Positions 5,824 through 12,669 of a stretch of DNA of 12,669 nucleotides are shown here, piece by piece; position 1 is the stretch's first letter, and every line of letters begins with the position of its first letter. Under the pieces are notes generated by a model. It did no database searches. It was not told the DNA's origin and was given only the letters and a program-made list of their open reading frames with translations. Made by a program: the position numbers and the translations under genes. Source of the DNA: an uncultured Acetatifactor sp. (GTDB taxonomy: Bacteria > Bacillota > Clostridia > Lachnospirales > Lachnospiraceae); NCBI GenBank assembly GCA_934394515.1, contig CAKRRU010000074.1, forward strand, positions 1 through 12,669, given 5' to 3'.

Positions 5824-5852
5824 TTGACAAAACGGAAAAAGTGTGCTAATTT
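5824..5852 (+). promoter_or_regulatory. Promoter of leader copy 2, extended -10
   Basis: TTGACA (5824-5829), 17-bp spacer, TAATTT (5847-5852) preceded by TGC (extended -10). RNA start is predicted near 5858-5860. Its downstream flank CTGAGTAGGTTGAGACA aligns with CTGCGTAGCTTGAAACA of the first leader copy. Confidence 0.72.
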
Positions 5853-5863
5853 CTGAGTAGGTT

Positions 5864-5893
5864 GAGACATCAAGTTACTTGTGTCTCTTTTTT
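5864..5893 (+). terminator. 5'-proximal hairpin terminator T1 of leader copy 2
   Basis: GAGACA (5864-5869) pairs with TGTCTC (5882-5887). After a bulged T the stem continues with CAAG/CTTG around a three-base loop, and six T's follow (5888-5893). It begins 40 bases after the start of the -35 box, exactly as in the first copy (1134 to 1174). Confidence 0.65.
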
Positions 5894-5924
5894 ATTAACA
5901 ACAGGTAAAAAAGAGAGCGGGTTC

Positions 5925-6015
5925 AGGTGTGTGTTTCAACTGTGAAAAATACGGAAATGTACGTAAACATACATCTGGATTTGTTGAAAGAAACAAGTCT
6001 GATGTATGTTTTTTT
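5925..6015 (+). promoter_or_regulatory. Transcription attenuator with competing stems (leader copy 2)
   Basis: Terminator: AAACATACATC (5965-5975) pairs with GATGTATGTTT (6001-6011). After a bulged T the stem continues as GGATTTGTT (5977-5985) with AACAAGTCT (5992-6000), about 20 pairs in all, followed by a T run to 6015. Antiterminator: AGGTGTGTGTTT (5925-5936) pairs with AAACATACATCT (5965-5976), 12 pairs including two G·T. The two structures share 5965-5975 and exclude each other. The terminator ends 56 bases before the ATG of the 6072 gene, which is therefore the likely target. Sequence and logic match 1264-1370. Confidence 0.65.
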
Positions 6016-6071
6016 ATTGCAATCAGGCGGCAATGCAGACCATAGGAAGACCAATGCAAAGGAGAAAACGG

Positions 6072-6347
6072 ATGAACGGCAATGCACAAAAAGAGGAAAT
6101 CTACAGAACAACAATGCGGATATGCAGAATGTGGGGCGTAGCAGAAACGTTGGATCATGAGATTCCTCCATTTGAAAATCCCAAGGCGAAAGAAGCACTT
6201 CCTGAAAACCAGGCATTAGTGTTAAAGTGGGCGGAGGAATATACGGCCCTTCAAAATGGCGACTGTGAATTGTGGAGCTTCTTTATAACTAAGATCAAGG
6301 GCCTGGCAGAAGAGCGAATACGCTTGCACTCCTCAGCCGATTCATGA
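6072..6347 (+). CDS. Small orphan protein (91 aa) behind the attenuator
   Basis: ATG at 6072 has AAAGGAG at about 6057-6063, spaced about 8 bases. In-frame ATGs upstream overlap the attenuator terminator and lack a binding site. The protein opens MNGNAQKEEIYRTTMRICRMWG and is soluble and helical, without signal peptide or membrane segments. It contains PENQALVLKWAEEYTALQNG and LWSFFITKIKGLAEERI. No recognised family. It is the only gene positioned to be controlled by leader copy 2, and it converges on the AraC gene with a 27-base gap and no clear terminator between them. Confidence 0.65.
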   Translation: MNGNAQKEEIYRTTMRICRMWGVAETLDHEIPPFENPKAKEALPENQALVLKWAEEYTALQNGDCELWSFFITKIKGLAEERIRLHSSADS

Positions 6348-6374
6348 CATTTCCGGGTCGAGTGGGTGCAACGG

Positions 6375-7196
6375 TTACTCAGGGATAAAGTTTTTTTCGG
6401 AGAAATATTGCGTAGGTGTCATGCCGTAGTATTTTTTGAAAACCCGGTAAAAATAGGAAACACTCTGGAAACCGCAGGTCTTGCTGATGACAGAGAGAGA
6501 ATTGCCCCCTCGTTCCATCTGGTGTATGGCATGGCGGAGACGAAGCTGGTTGATATATTCTTTTACGGTAAGGGATTCTGTCTGTCTGACCGCCCGGTGT
6601 ACGTAGCTTTCAGATACACCACAGGACTCGGCAATATCCCGGACTGTCTGAAGTGTCGTATAGTTCGCGTTAATATAATGAATGATTCGTTGAAAACCGG
6701 ATGCTTTATTCTCGCTGACGGAAATCTCATTTTCCAGAGGATACTGATGCTGGAAAAAACTCAGATCTGTAAGAATCTGCGCAAGTAGCAGGTAGGCAGT
6801 GGGAGACTTACAGTCGGAGGAGACATTCCAGTCAAGAAGCTTTTGTCGGTATGCTTCGGGGATGAAAATAATCGGTGCCTTGAAACAGGCCAGGTAGGAA
6901 GACACGACAGCAGGCAAAAAGTATTTCTCCAGATAGGCTTTTGAAAAATGAATACAAATTCCGGTATAATCGGTGTCGCCGACGCTTCGGTGAGAGATAT
7001 TGCTTTCAAACAGGCTGGCCATGCCTGCTTCTACCCGGTAGGTGATATCGCCGATGGTAACCAGACGTTCCCCGGAGAGTAGAATATAGATTTCATAATT
7101 GGTGTGGTGATGCGAATATGGCATGGCCCATCCTTTTTTAGTGTCTTCATAAGATATCTCAAAATCTTCATATAAAAAAGTTCTTCTATCTGTCAT
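6375..7196 (-). CDS. AraC family transcriptional regulator with N-terminal cupin (273 aa)
   Basis: The N-terminal sensor is a cupin-type domain: SHHHTNYEIYILLSGE (28-43), then VEAGMASLFESNISHR (55-70), a typical sugar-binding AraC layout. The C-terminal DNA-binding domain has two helix-turn-helices. HTH1 is at about 182-204 (LQTVRDIAESCGVSESYVHR) and HTH2 at about 232-254 (SLSVISKTCGFQSVSYFYRV), ending in the family signature FKKYYGMTPTQYF (253-265). Length is normal for the family. Start: ATG at 7196, with AGGAGGAG at 7207-7214. It is divergent from the GH2 gene; the shared intergenic region carries two direct repeats suited to AraC binding. Known: such regulators usually activate the neighbouring glycosidase genes on binding a sugar and adjust their own expression. 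The substrate is not readable. Confidence 0.94.
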   Translation of the reverse strand: MTDRRTFLYEDFEISYEDTKKGWAMPYSHHHTNYEIYILLSGERLVTIGDITYRVEAGMASLFESNISHRSVGDTDYTGICIHFSKAYLEKYFLPAVVSSYLACFKAPIIFIPEAYRQKLLDWNVSSDCKSPTAYLLLAQILTDLSFFQHQYPLENEISVSENKASGFQRIIHYINANYTTLQTVRDIAESCGVSESYVHRAVRQTESLTVKEYINQLRLRHAIHQMERGGNSLSVISKTCGFQSVSYFYRVFKKYYGMTPTQYFSEKNFIPE

Positions 7197-7232
7197 TCCT
7201 GATCAACTCCTCCTGGATATTATATCAAAAAG

Positions 7233-7276
7233 GTTCAGAATAGTGCAACTAATATAAAAAATAGTTCATGATAGTG
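7233..7276. promoter_or_regulatory. Paired direct repeats, candidate AraC operator
   Basis: GTTCAGAATAGTG (7233-7245) and GTTCATGATAGTG (7264-7276) agree at 11 of 13 positions and are 31 bp apart, about three helical turns, so both face the same side of the DNA. AraC-type proteins bind direct repeats of this kind. The right copy abuts the -35 region of the GH2 promoter, the classic position for activation. The left copy overlaps the AraC gene's own promoter region. Confidence 0.65.
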
Positions 7277-7278
7277 AA
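7251..7278 (-). promoter_or_regulatory. Candidate promoter of the AraC gene (minus strand)
   Basis: On the minus strand, TTCACT (7278-7273), 16-bp spacer, TATATT (7256-7251) would give a leader of about 47 bases. An alternative TTGCAC (7248-7243), 18-bp spacer, TATAAT (7224-7219) would start RNA inside the ribosome binding site and is less likely. Either one overlaps an AraC repeat, consistent with autoregulation. Confidence 0.35.
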
Positions 7279-7307
7279 TTTAAAATGCAAAAAGTAAGAT
7301 ATATAAT
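7279..7307 (+). promoter_or_regulatory. Promoter of the GH2/DUF5107 operon, weak -35
   Basis: A consensus TATAAT (7302-7307) is preceded at 17 bp by TTTAAA (7279-7284), a poor -35. A good -10 with a poor -35 next to an AraC repeat is typical of an activator-dependent promoter. The leader of about 90 bases to the chosen start contains AAGGAG at 7320-7325 with no in-frame gene behind it. Confidence 0.5.
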
Positions 7308-7403
7308 GATTTCGTAATGAAGGAGAATTCCATTAGAAAAATTTATTGAGATCTACTATGGGACTTTCCGAGTGGAAAAGTGTCTACGGAAATGGAGTCT
7401 TAT

Positions 7404-10238
7404 ATGAAAAAAATGTTGGATGGAAGATGGCATGTGGTGCTGACGGATGGAACGGCAGCGCAGATGCATCTGCCGGGAACTTTGGACGAGAGCGGCATCG
7501 GTCACAGAGACGTCGGAGCGAATCAATGGCACCCGGATGCGGCGCTGGGTAACGCTGAGGGAGAGGTAGACAAGGATGCACCGATCGCCACAAGATTTAC
7601 CAGACGGCATACCTATGAAGGAGAAGCACGGATCAGCCGTAAGGTAACGGTGCCGGATTACGGAAATGACAGGCTGTTCGTTCTGGCAGAGCGGGCAAGA
7701 GCGCTTCGGCTGGCGGTGGATGGAGGAGAGTGCGAGGTGTTCCGGCAGGGAGCGCTGAGTACGCCTTATATTTTTGAACTCACCGGAGTGACACCGGGAG
7801 AACATGAGCTGATGTTCTTTTCGGACAACAGTTATCCCGGAATGCCGAAAGATGCAATCTGTTATTCTTCCGCGGCAACGGATGAGACACAGACCAACTG
7901 GAACGGTATCCTCGGAAATTTATGCATGTATACCAGACCGAAGAATTTTATTGAATGTGTCCGCATATATCCGAAGAAGTTGAAGAGGAGCGGCGGATAT
8001 GTGGCAGATGTCTGCGTGGAACTGGCACCGGGTGCGAAGGAAACCTTAAAAGATGCGAAAATCATATTACGGTCAGAGGCACTGGCTGAAACAGAGGAAT
8101 TCGGGAAAACACAGAAATCAGCGGAAATTTTCACGCACCTGGGTGACGCACTGACAAAAATCGAAGCAGCTGGACCGGAGAACCGGAAAACAGTGGAGAT
8201 CTGGTTCCGTGATCTTCCTCTGCGGGAAAATGTGAAGCTGTGGGACGAAGAGGAAGGTAATCTCTATGAGATGGCGGCAACACTTGACAGCGGGACGGCA
8301 GCAGAGCACGGAGTCAACAGCTCTGTCGAATACTGCACCCGCTTCGGCATCCGCATATTTGGCGATAATGGCAGCGGCAGATTTGCTCTGAACGGCAGGA
8401 CGATCTTCTTACGAAGTGAGGCAAATTGTGCGGAATACCCGGAGACCGGACATCCGCCCATGACCGTTTCGGAATGGAAAGAGATCCTGCAAAAATATCG
8501 CAGCTATGGCATTAACTGCGTTCGCTTCCATTCCCACTGTGAGCCGGAAGCGGCCTTTACCGCGGCAGACGAACTGGGAATGCTATTGCAGCCGGAACTG
8601 TCCAACTGGAACCCGAAAGATGCTTTTGCGACAGAAGAAAGCATCCGCTATTATCGTACGGAGCTTACAGCCATATTGAAAACCTATGCCAATCATCCTT
8701 CTTTTGTGATGCTGACGTTGGGGAATGAACTGCAGGCCAGAGGTGAAGGCAGAGATCGGATGCAGGATCTGGTCAGAACCGCAAAACAGCTGGATCCCAC
8801 CCGATTATATGCAAACGGCTCCAACACCTTTTACGGAGAAGAGGGCTGTGACCCGGAGAGTGATTTCTATACTTCCCAGAGCTGTAAGGATGTGGTGATC
8901 CGGGGGACGTTCTCCGGGATGCGGGGATATATCAACGAAAATTATCCATCGGCGGATCACACTTATGATGCGGCGATGGCAGAGATCCGCAAAAGCTATA
9001 CAAAGCCGGTATTCAGTTTCGAGGTTGGACAGTTTGAGGTACTGCCGGATTTTGGGGAACTGGAAAGCTTTCAGGGAATTTCGGATCCGGTGAATCTGAA
9101 ACTGATTCGGAAGCGCGTAGAGGAACGGGGACTATTGCCTGTATGGAAAAAATACGTGGAGGCCACCGGAGAACTGTCACGGCTGGCCTACCGGGAGGAA
9201 ATTGAAGCCGCCATGCGCACAAGGGAGCTGTCGGGCATTTCACTATTGGGATTGCAGGATTTCCCGGGACAGGGAACGGCTCTGGTGGGTATGATGAACT
9301 CCCATATGGAACCGAAGCCTTATCCCTTCGCCAGACCGGAGCGGTTCAGGGAGTTTTTCACAGAGAGCCGTATTTTTGTGAAAATGCCCCGCTATACCTA
9401 TGAAGAGGGAGAACATCTGACAGCGGAAGTAGAAGTGGCGAATTTCGGAAAAGAGAGCATCACGGGTGAGCTTGGCTGGACGTTGGGTTACCGGGACTGT
9501 GCTGTGAATAGCGGAAGAGGAGAGCTTCGATGCGACCGGGCAGACAGGCAAAAAAACTGTCCTCCGGGGACTTATACTTCACTGGGAAGACTGGACATTC
9601 CTCTGGAGGTCAAGGGAGTATCGGCGGCACTCATACTGACGGTGAGTATCGGTGACTGCACCAGCACCTATCCTGTGTGGGTCTATCAAAAAACGAGCCC
9701 GGAATGTCCGAAAAATGTATACGAAACGAGAGTATTTGACGAGCAGACGAGAACAGTTCTGCAAAACGGCGGAAGGGTCTATCTGTCCCCGGATGCGGAC
9801 AGGGAGAACTTACCGAATTCCATCAAGACCCAGTTTACCACAGACTTCTGGTCGGTGGGAACGTTCGCGGAACAGGAAGGCGGTATGGGACAGCTGATTG
9901 ATACAGAACATCCCATATTCCGTAATTTTCCGACGGATTTCCATACAGACTGGCAATGGTGGATCGTGGCAGGCAAACGTGCGGTGATTCTTCCCGGGTC
10001 AATGAAATCTGTGATTACGGAGATGGACAGCTGTGCCTATTTACGTCCTATGGCACAGCTGATCGAATTTAACTGTCTGAACGGAAAAGTATTGTTATCT
10101 ACCATGGAGCTGCATAAAAGTCTGCAGTATCCAGAGGCAAGAGCATTACAGGCGGCAATTTACGAGTATATGTCCGGGGAGGAATTCCGACCGGCGGAAG
10201 AACTCACGGTAGAGGAATTACGTACAATGGTGAGATAG
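7404..10238 (+). CDS. Glycoside hydrolase family 2 enzyme, cytoplasmic (944 aa)
   Basis: Domain order: N-terminal sugar-binding jelly roll at about 1-190 (DGRWHVVLTDGT, LPGTLDESGIGH, FTRRHTYEGEARISRKVTVP, NWNGILG); Ig-like domain at about 190-320; TIM barrel from NGRTIFLR (330) to about 630. The acid/base is E442 in TLGNELQ and the nucleophile is probably E540 in FSFEVGQ, the two-Glu retaining layout of GH2. The C-terminal 300 residues add a beta domain (RYTYEEGEHLTAEVEVANFG) and an alpha/beta part (NGGRVYLSPDADRENLP) as in other long GH2 proteins. There is no signal peptide, so it acts on imported oligosaccharides; specificity (beta-galactosidase, glucuronidase or other) cannot be assigned. 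Start: ATG 7404 has GGAG at 7394-7397. GTG 7380 and ATG 7392 lack good binding sites, and the family normally begins near (K)LLDGxW. The promoter is controlled by the divergent AraC gene. Confidence 0.93.
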   Translation: MKKMLDGRWHVVLTDGTAAQMHLPGTLDESGIGHRDVGANQWHPDAALGNAEGEVDKDAPIATRFTRRHTYEGEARISRKVTVPDYGNDRLFVLAERARALRLAVDGGECEVFRQGALSTPYIFELTGVTPGEHELMFFSDNSYPGMPKDAICYSSAATDETQTNWNGILGNLCMYTRPKNFIECVRIYPKKLKRSGGYVADVCVELAPGAKETLKDAKIILRSEALAETEEFGKTQKSAEIFTHLGDALTKIEAAGPENRKTVEIWFRDLPLRENVKLWDEEEGNLYEMAATLDSGTAAEHGVNSSVEYCTRFGIRIFGDNGSGRFALNGRTIFLRSEANCAEYPETGHPPMTVSEWKEILQKYRSYGINCVRFHSHCEPEAAFTAADELGMLLQPELSNWNPKDAFATEESIRYYRTELTAILKTYANHPSFVMLTLGNELQARGEGRDRMQDLVRTAKQLDPTRLYANGSNTFYGEEGCDPESDFYTSQSCKDVVIRGTFSGMRGYINENYPSADHTYDAAMAEIRKSYTKPVFSFEVGQFEVLPDFGELESFQGISDPVNLKLIRKRVEERGLLPVWKKYVEATGELSRLAYREEIEAAMRTRELSGISLLGLQDFPGQGTALVGMMNSHMEPKPYPFARPERFREFFTESRIFVKMPRYTYEEGEHLTAEVEVANFGKESITGELGWTLGYRDCAVNSGRGELRCDRADRQKNCPPGTYTSLGRLDIPLEVKGVSAALILTVSIGDCTSTYPVWVYQKTSPECPKNVYETRVFDEQTRTVLQNGGRVYLSPDADRENLPNSIKTQFTTDFWSVGTFAEQEGGMGQLIDTEHPIFRNFPTDFHTDWQWWIVAGKRAVILPGSMKSVITEMDSCAYLRPMAQLIEFNCLNGKVLLSTMELHKSLQYPEARALQAAIYEYMSGEEFRPAEELTVEELRTMVR

Positions 10239-10277
10239 AAGCATCGAAGGAGAAGATGCGTAGAGATGGAGGTAAGC

Positions 10278-12669
10278 ATGAATAAAGTACATGTATGGGA
10301 AGAAAAAGTGACGATCCCCACTTACGAAGCCGGGAAACCAGATAAGAACCCTGTATTTCTGGAGAAACGTGTCTATCAGGGAAGCTTGGGAAGAATTTAT
10401 CCTCACACAGTGATCGAGAAAATTAGCAATAAGAAAGTGGATAAGGAATACACGGCGCTTTTTCTGGAAAATGATTATCTGAAGGTGATGATGCTGCCGG
10501 AGCTGGGCGGCAGGATCCAGCGCGCATATGATAAGACGAACGGCTATGATTTTATCTATTATAATCATGTGATCAAACCGGCACTCGTGGGACTGGCCGG
10601 CCCCTGGATCTCCGGCGGCATTGAATTCAACTGGCCCCAGCATCACAGACCCAGTACGTTTGATCCGGTGGAATACACTTATACGGAAAATGAAGACGGC
10701 AGTGCGACTGTCTGGATGGGTGAGATCGAGAACATGTTCCGGACGGAAGGGGTACTGGGCGTGACGCTCTATCCGGACAAGGCATACATAGAATTATCTG
10801 CGAAACTCTATAACCGCACGAAGATGCCGCAGACCTTTCTGTGGTGGGCAAACCCGGCGGTGGCGGTAAACGATGACACGATTTCGGTATTTCCCGAGGA
10901 TGTGACCGCAGTTTATGACCATGGTAAGAGAGATGTGATCAGCTTTCCCTATGCGGAAGGTACTTATTACAAGCATAAATATGACCATGTGAACATTGCG
11001 CAGTATAAAAATATACCGGTGCCGACTTCTTATATGGCATATCGTTCCGACTATAACTTTATCGGAGAATATGATTACGGAAAGCAGGCGGGACTTCTGC
11101 ATGTGGCGGATCACCATATCGCGCCCGGCAAAAAGCAGTGGACCTGGGGGTGTGGGGAATTCGGCAAGGCTTGGGACCGTGCACTTACGGATGAGGACGG
11201 CCCGTACATCGAACTGATGACGGGATGTTTTACGGACAATCAGCCGGACTTTACCTGGATACAGCCGCAGGAGACGAAGAATTTCAAACAGTATTTTATG
11301 CCGTATAAAAATATCGGTTATGTGAAAAATGCGACCATAGATGCAGCGGTAAATGCTGTCGTAGACGTCGAAAAGAAGGAATTGAAGATTCTGGCATATG
11401 CGACAAGTGAACAGCCGAAAGCCTGCGTACGCGTGACGAAACAGGATGGAAAAAGCGGGCAGGAAAAGGTTCTGTATGAGGGAAAAACCGATTTATCACC
11501 GACACATACTTGTGAGATTGCAGTCTCGGTGGACTGTGTTTTTGAGAAATGCGATATCGCGGAAGCTTCGGAAACAATGCAGGCAGAGAAAAATGCAGGT
11601 AATGAAGGTATGCAAAGAGACGCAAAATATAACTCTGTGACAAATTCTGACGCAGATGTTGATAAAAACGGGAAAATCTCCGGCATCAAAATCAGCCTCC
11701 TTGCCGCGGATGGCAGAGAACTGGTATCTTACAGATTCCCGGAAAAAATTGATGCGGAAGTGCCGGAACCTGCCAAAGCCGCACCGCTTCCGAAGGATTG
11801 CAAGACGACGGAAGACCTGTTCCTGTACGGATTGCATGTCGAGCAGTATCGTCATGCTACGTATTGCCCGGAGGATTATTATCTGGAAGGCCTACGTCTA
11901 GACCCTACGGATATCCGTCTGAACAATGCCTACGGACGCTGCCTGCTTAAGGCATGTGATTTCGCCGGGGCGGAAGGCTATTTCCGGAAGGCGGTGGAGA
12001 AGTCTATCCGATCTAATCCGAATCCGTATGACTATGAACCGTATTATAATCTGGGACTCTCACTGAAGTATCAGGGTAGGGGAAAGGAAGCGTATGATGC
12101 ATTTTATAAGGCAGTCTGGGGAGGTGCTTTCCAGGCACCCGGTTTCTATGAACTGGCCTGCCTGGATGCGAAGAACGGGGACTGGAAAGAAGCCCTGGAA
12201 CACATAAATGAGTCGATTCTCAGGCAGTATCATTGCATGAAAGCACGGGCACTGAAAGAACTGATTTTGCGAAAATTGGGAAGAGAGGAAGCAGCGGAAA
12301 ACCTCAGAAAAGAAAGTATTCAGATCGATCCGCTGTACGACAGACAGCCGGAGAAGATCAATCACAATACCATGATCGAACTGGTCATTGATCTCTATGA
12401 AGCCGGGCAATATCCGCAGGGAATCGTACTTGCTGAAAAGTGGGCGGAATATCGGAAGGAGATAACAGGGTCGTCCGAAGCAGATAGTTATCCGCTGGTA
12501 TATTATTATATTGCCTATGGCTACAGCAAAATAGTTGATGCCGACAAAAAGGCTACATGCCGGACAGAGAAAAATAAGAAGTGTGAGGAATATATCTGTT
12601 TGGCAGAAACTGCTGCCGCAGACGGTTGCTTCCCTCACAGGACCGAAGACTATATCGTACTGAAAACGC
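10278..12669 (+). CDS. DUF5107 domain protein with C-terminal TPR repeats (3' truncated by window)
   Basis: The frame is open from ATG 10278 (GGAGG at 10268-10272, 5-base spacing) to the window edge, at least 797 residues. The N-terminal part matches DUF5107: FLENDYLKVMMLPELGGRI (62-80), GPWISGGIEFNWPQHHRPSTF (about 108-128), FLWWANPAVAVNDDT. LPELGGRI and the GGIEFNWP-HHRP block suggest a galactose-mutarotase-like beta-sandwich that may bind or act on sugar (family knowledge plus inference). A low-complexity linker lies at about 432-470. From about residue 508, TPR-like repeats follow: LNNAYGRCLLKACDFAGAEGYFRKAVE, then YYNLGLSLKYQGRGKEAYDAFYKAV, then YELACLDAKNGDWKEALEHI. No signal peptide. 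It starts 39 bases after the GH2 stop, clearly the same operon. DUF5107-TPR next to GH2 and AraC genes is a recurrent gut Firmicutes arrangement, to my memory, with unknown biochemical role. Confidence 0.9.
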   Translation, partial: MNKVHVWEEKVTIPTYEAGKPDKNPVFLEKRVYQGSLGRIYPHTVIEKISNKKVDKEYTALFLENDYLKVMMLPELGGRIQRAYDKTNGYDFIYYNHVIKPALVGLAGPWISGGIEFNWPQHHRPSTFDPVEYTYTENEDGSATVWMGEIENMFRTEGVLGVTLYPDKAYIELSAKLYNRTKMPQTFLWWANPAVAVNDDTISVFPEDVTAVYDHGKRDVISFPYAEGTYYKHKYDHVNIAQYKNIPVPTSYMAYRSDYNFIGEYDYGKQAGLLHVADHHIAPGKKQWTWGCGEFGKAWDRALTDEDGPYIELMTGCFTDNQPDFTWIQPQETKNFKQYFMPYKNIGYVKNATIDAAVNAVVDVEKKELKILAYATSEQPKACVRVTKQDGKSGQEKVLYEGKTDLSPTHTCEIAVSVDCVFEKCDIAEASETMQAEKNAGNEGMQRDAKYNSVTNSDADVDKNGKISGIKISLLAADGRELVSYRFPEKIDAEVPEPAKAAPLPKDCKTTEDLFLYGLHVEQYRHATYCPEDYYLEGLRLDPTDIRLNNAYGRCLLKACDFAGAEGYFRKAVEKSIRSNPNPYDYEPYYNLGLSLKYQGRGKEAYDAFYKAVWGGAFQAPGFYELACLDAKNGDWKEALEHINESILRQYHCMKARALKELILRKLGREEAAENLRKESIQIDPLYDRQPEKINHNTMIELVIDLYEAGQYPQGIVLAEKWAEYRKEITGSSEADSYPLVYYYIAYGYSKIVDADKKATCRTEKNKKCEEYICLAETAAADGCFPHRTEDYIVLKT

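Noticed and set aside
5927..6160. 77-codon frame over leader copy 2 running into the 6072 gene
   Set aside because: It begins with GTG in the antiterminator strand, has no ribosome binding site, crosses the terminator and overlaps the better-supported gene at 6072.
12060..12638. 192-aa open frame on the minus strand
   Set aside because: It is antisense to the DUF5107-TPR gene, whose long continuous frame with recognisable domains explains this DNA.

Overview
The window looks like chromosome of a gut-type Clostridia, most likely Lachnospiraceae. The evidence is a clostridial pyruvate phosphate dikinase, strong AGGAGG-type ribosome binding sites, moderate GC content, intrinsic terminators with long T runs, and Lachnospiraceae-style small orphan proteins and lipoproteins. 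Species cannot be told from sequence alone.

Layout. (1) 1-614: C-terminal end of ppdK, followed by a strong terminator. (2) 756-1006: a small XRE/Cro-type repressor on the minus strand with its own terminator. (3) 1027-1528: about 500 bases without a convincing full-size gene but dense in regulation. It holds two near-identical promoter/operators (1063-1091 and 1448-1476), a third promoter (1134-1162), a hairpin terminator right at the predicted RNA 5' end, an attenuator with alternative pairings, and a 16-codon micro-ORF. (4) 1529-5333: a four-gene operon of two multi-pass membrane proteins and two lipoproteins, the second carrying SH3b and CAP/SCP domains. It looks like a cell-envelope module. 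(5) 5389-6347: two small orphan proteins. The second sits behind a regulatory leader (5824-6015) that is a diverged copy of the one at 1134-1370. (6) 6375-12669: a carbohydrate locus, with a minus-strand AraC regulator divergent from a cytoplasmic GH2 glycosidase and a DUF5107-TPR protein that runs off the window. Paired AraC-type sites lie between the divergent genes.

How it may work together. The XRE protein is the obvious candidate to bind the two matching operators, one beside its own gene and one driving the envelope operon. The AraC protein is the obvious candidate to switch on GH2 and DUF5107 when a sugar derived from a glycan is present. The most unusual signal is the duplicated leader. 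In both copies an extended -10 promoter is followed exactly 40 bases after the start of its -35 by a hairpin plus T run. An antiterminator strand (consensus GRTGTRTGTTTC) then pairs with ACATACATC, and ACATACATC is also the left arm of a second terminator. This looks like a small family of tandem-terminator attenuators, and I do not recognise it as a named RNA family. No tRNA, rRNA, CRISPR array, insertion sequence or attachment site was seen.
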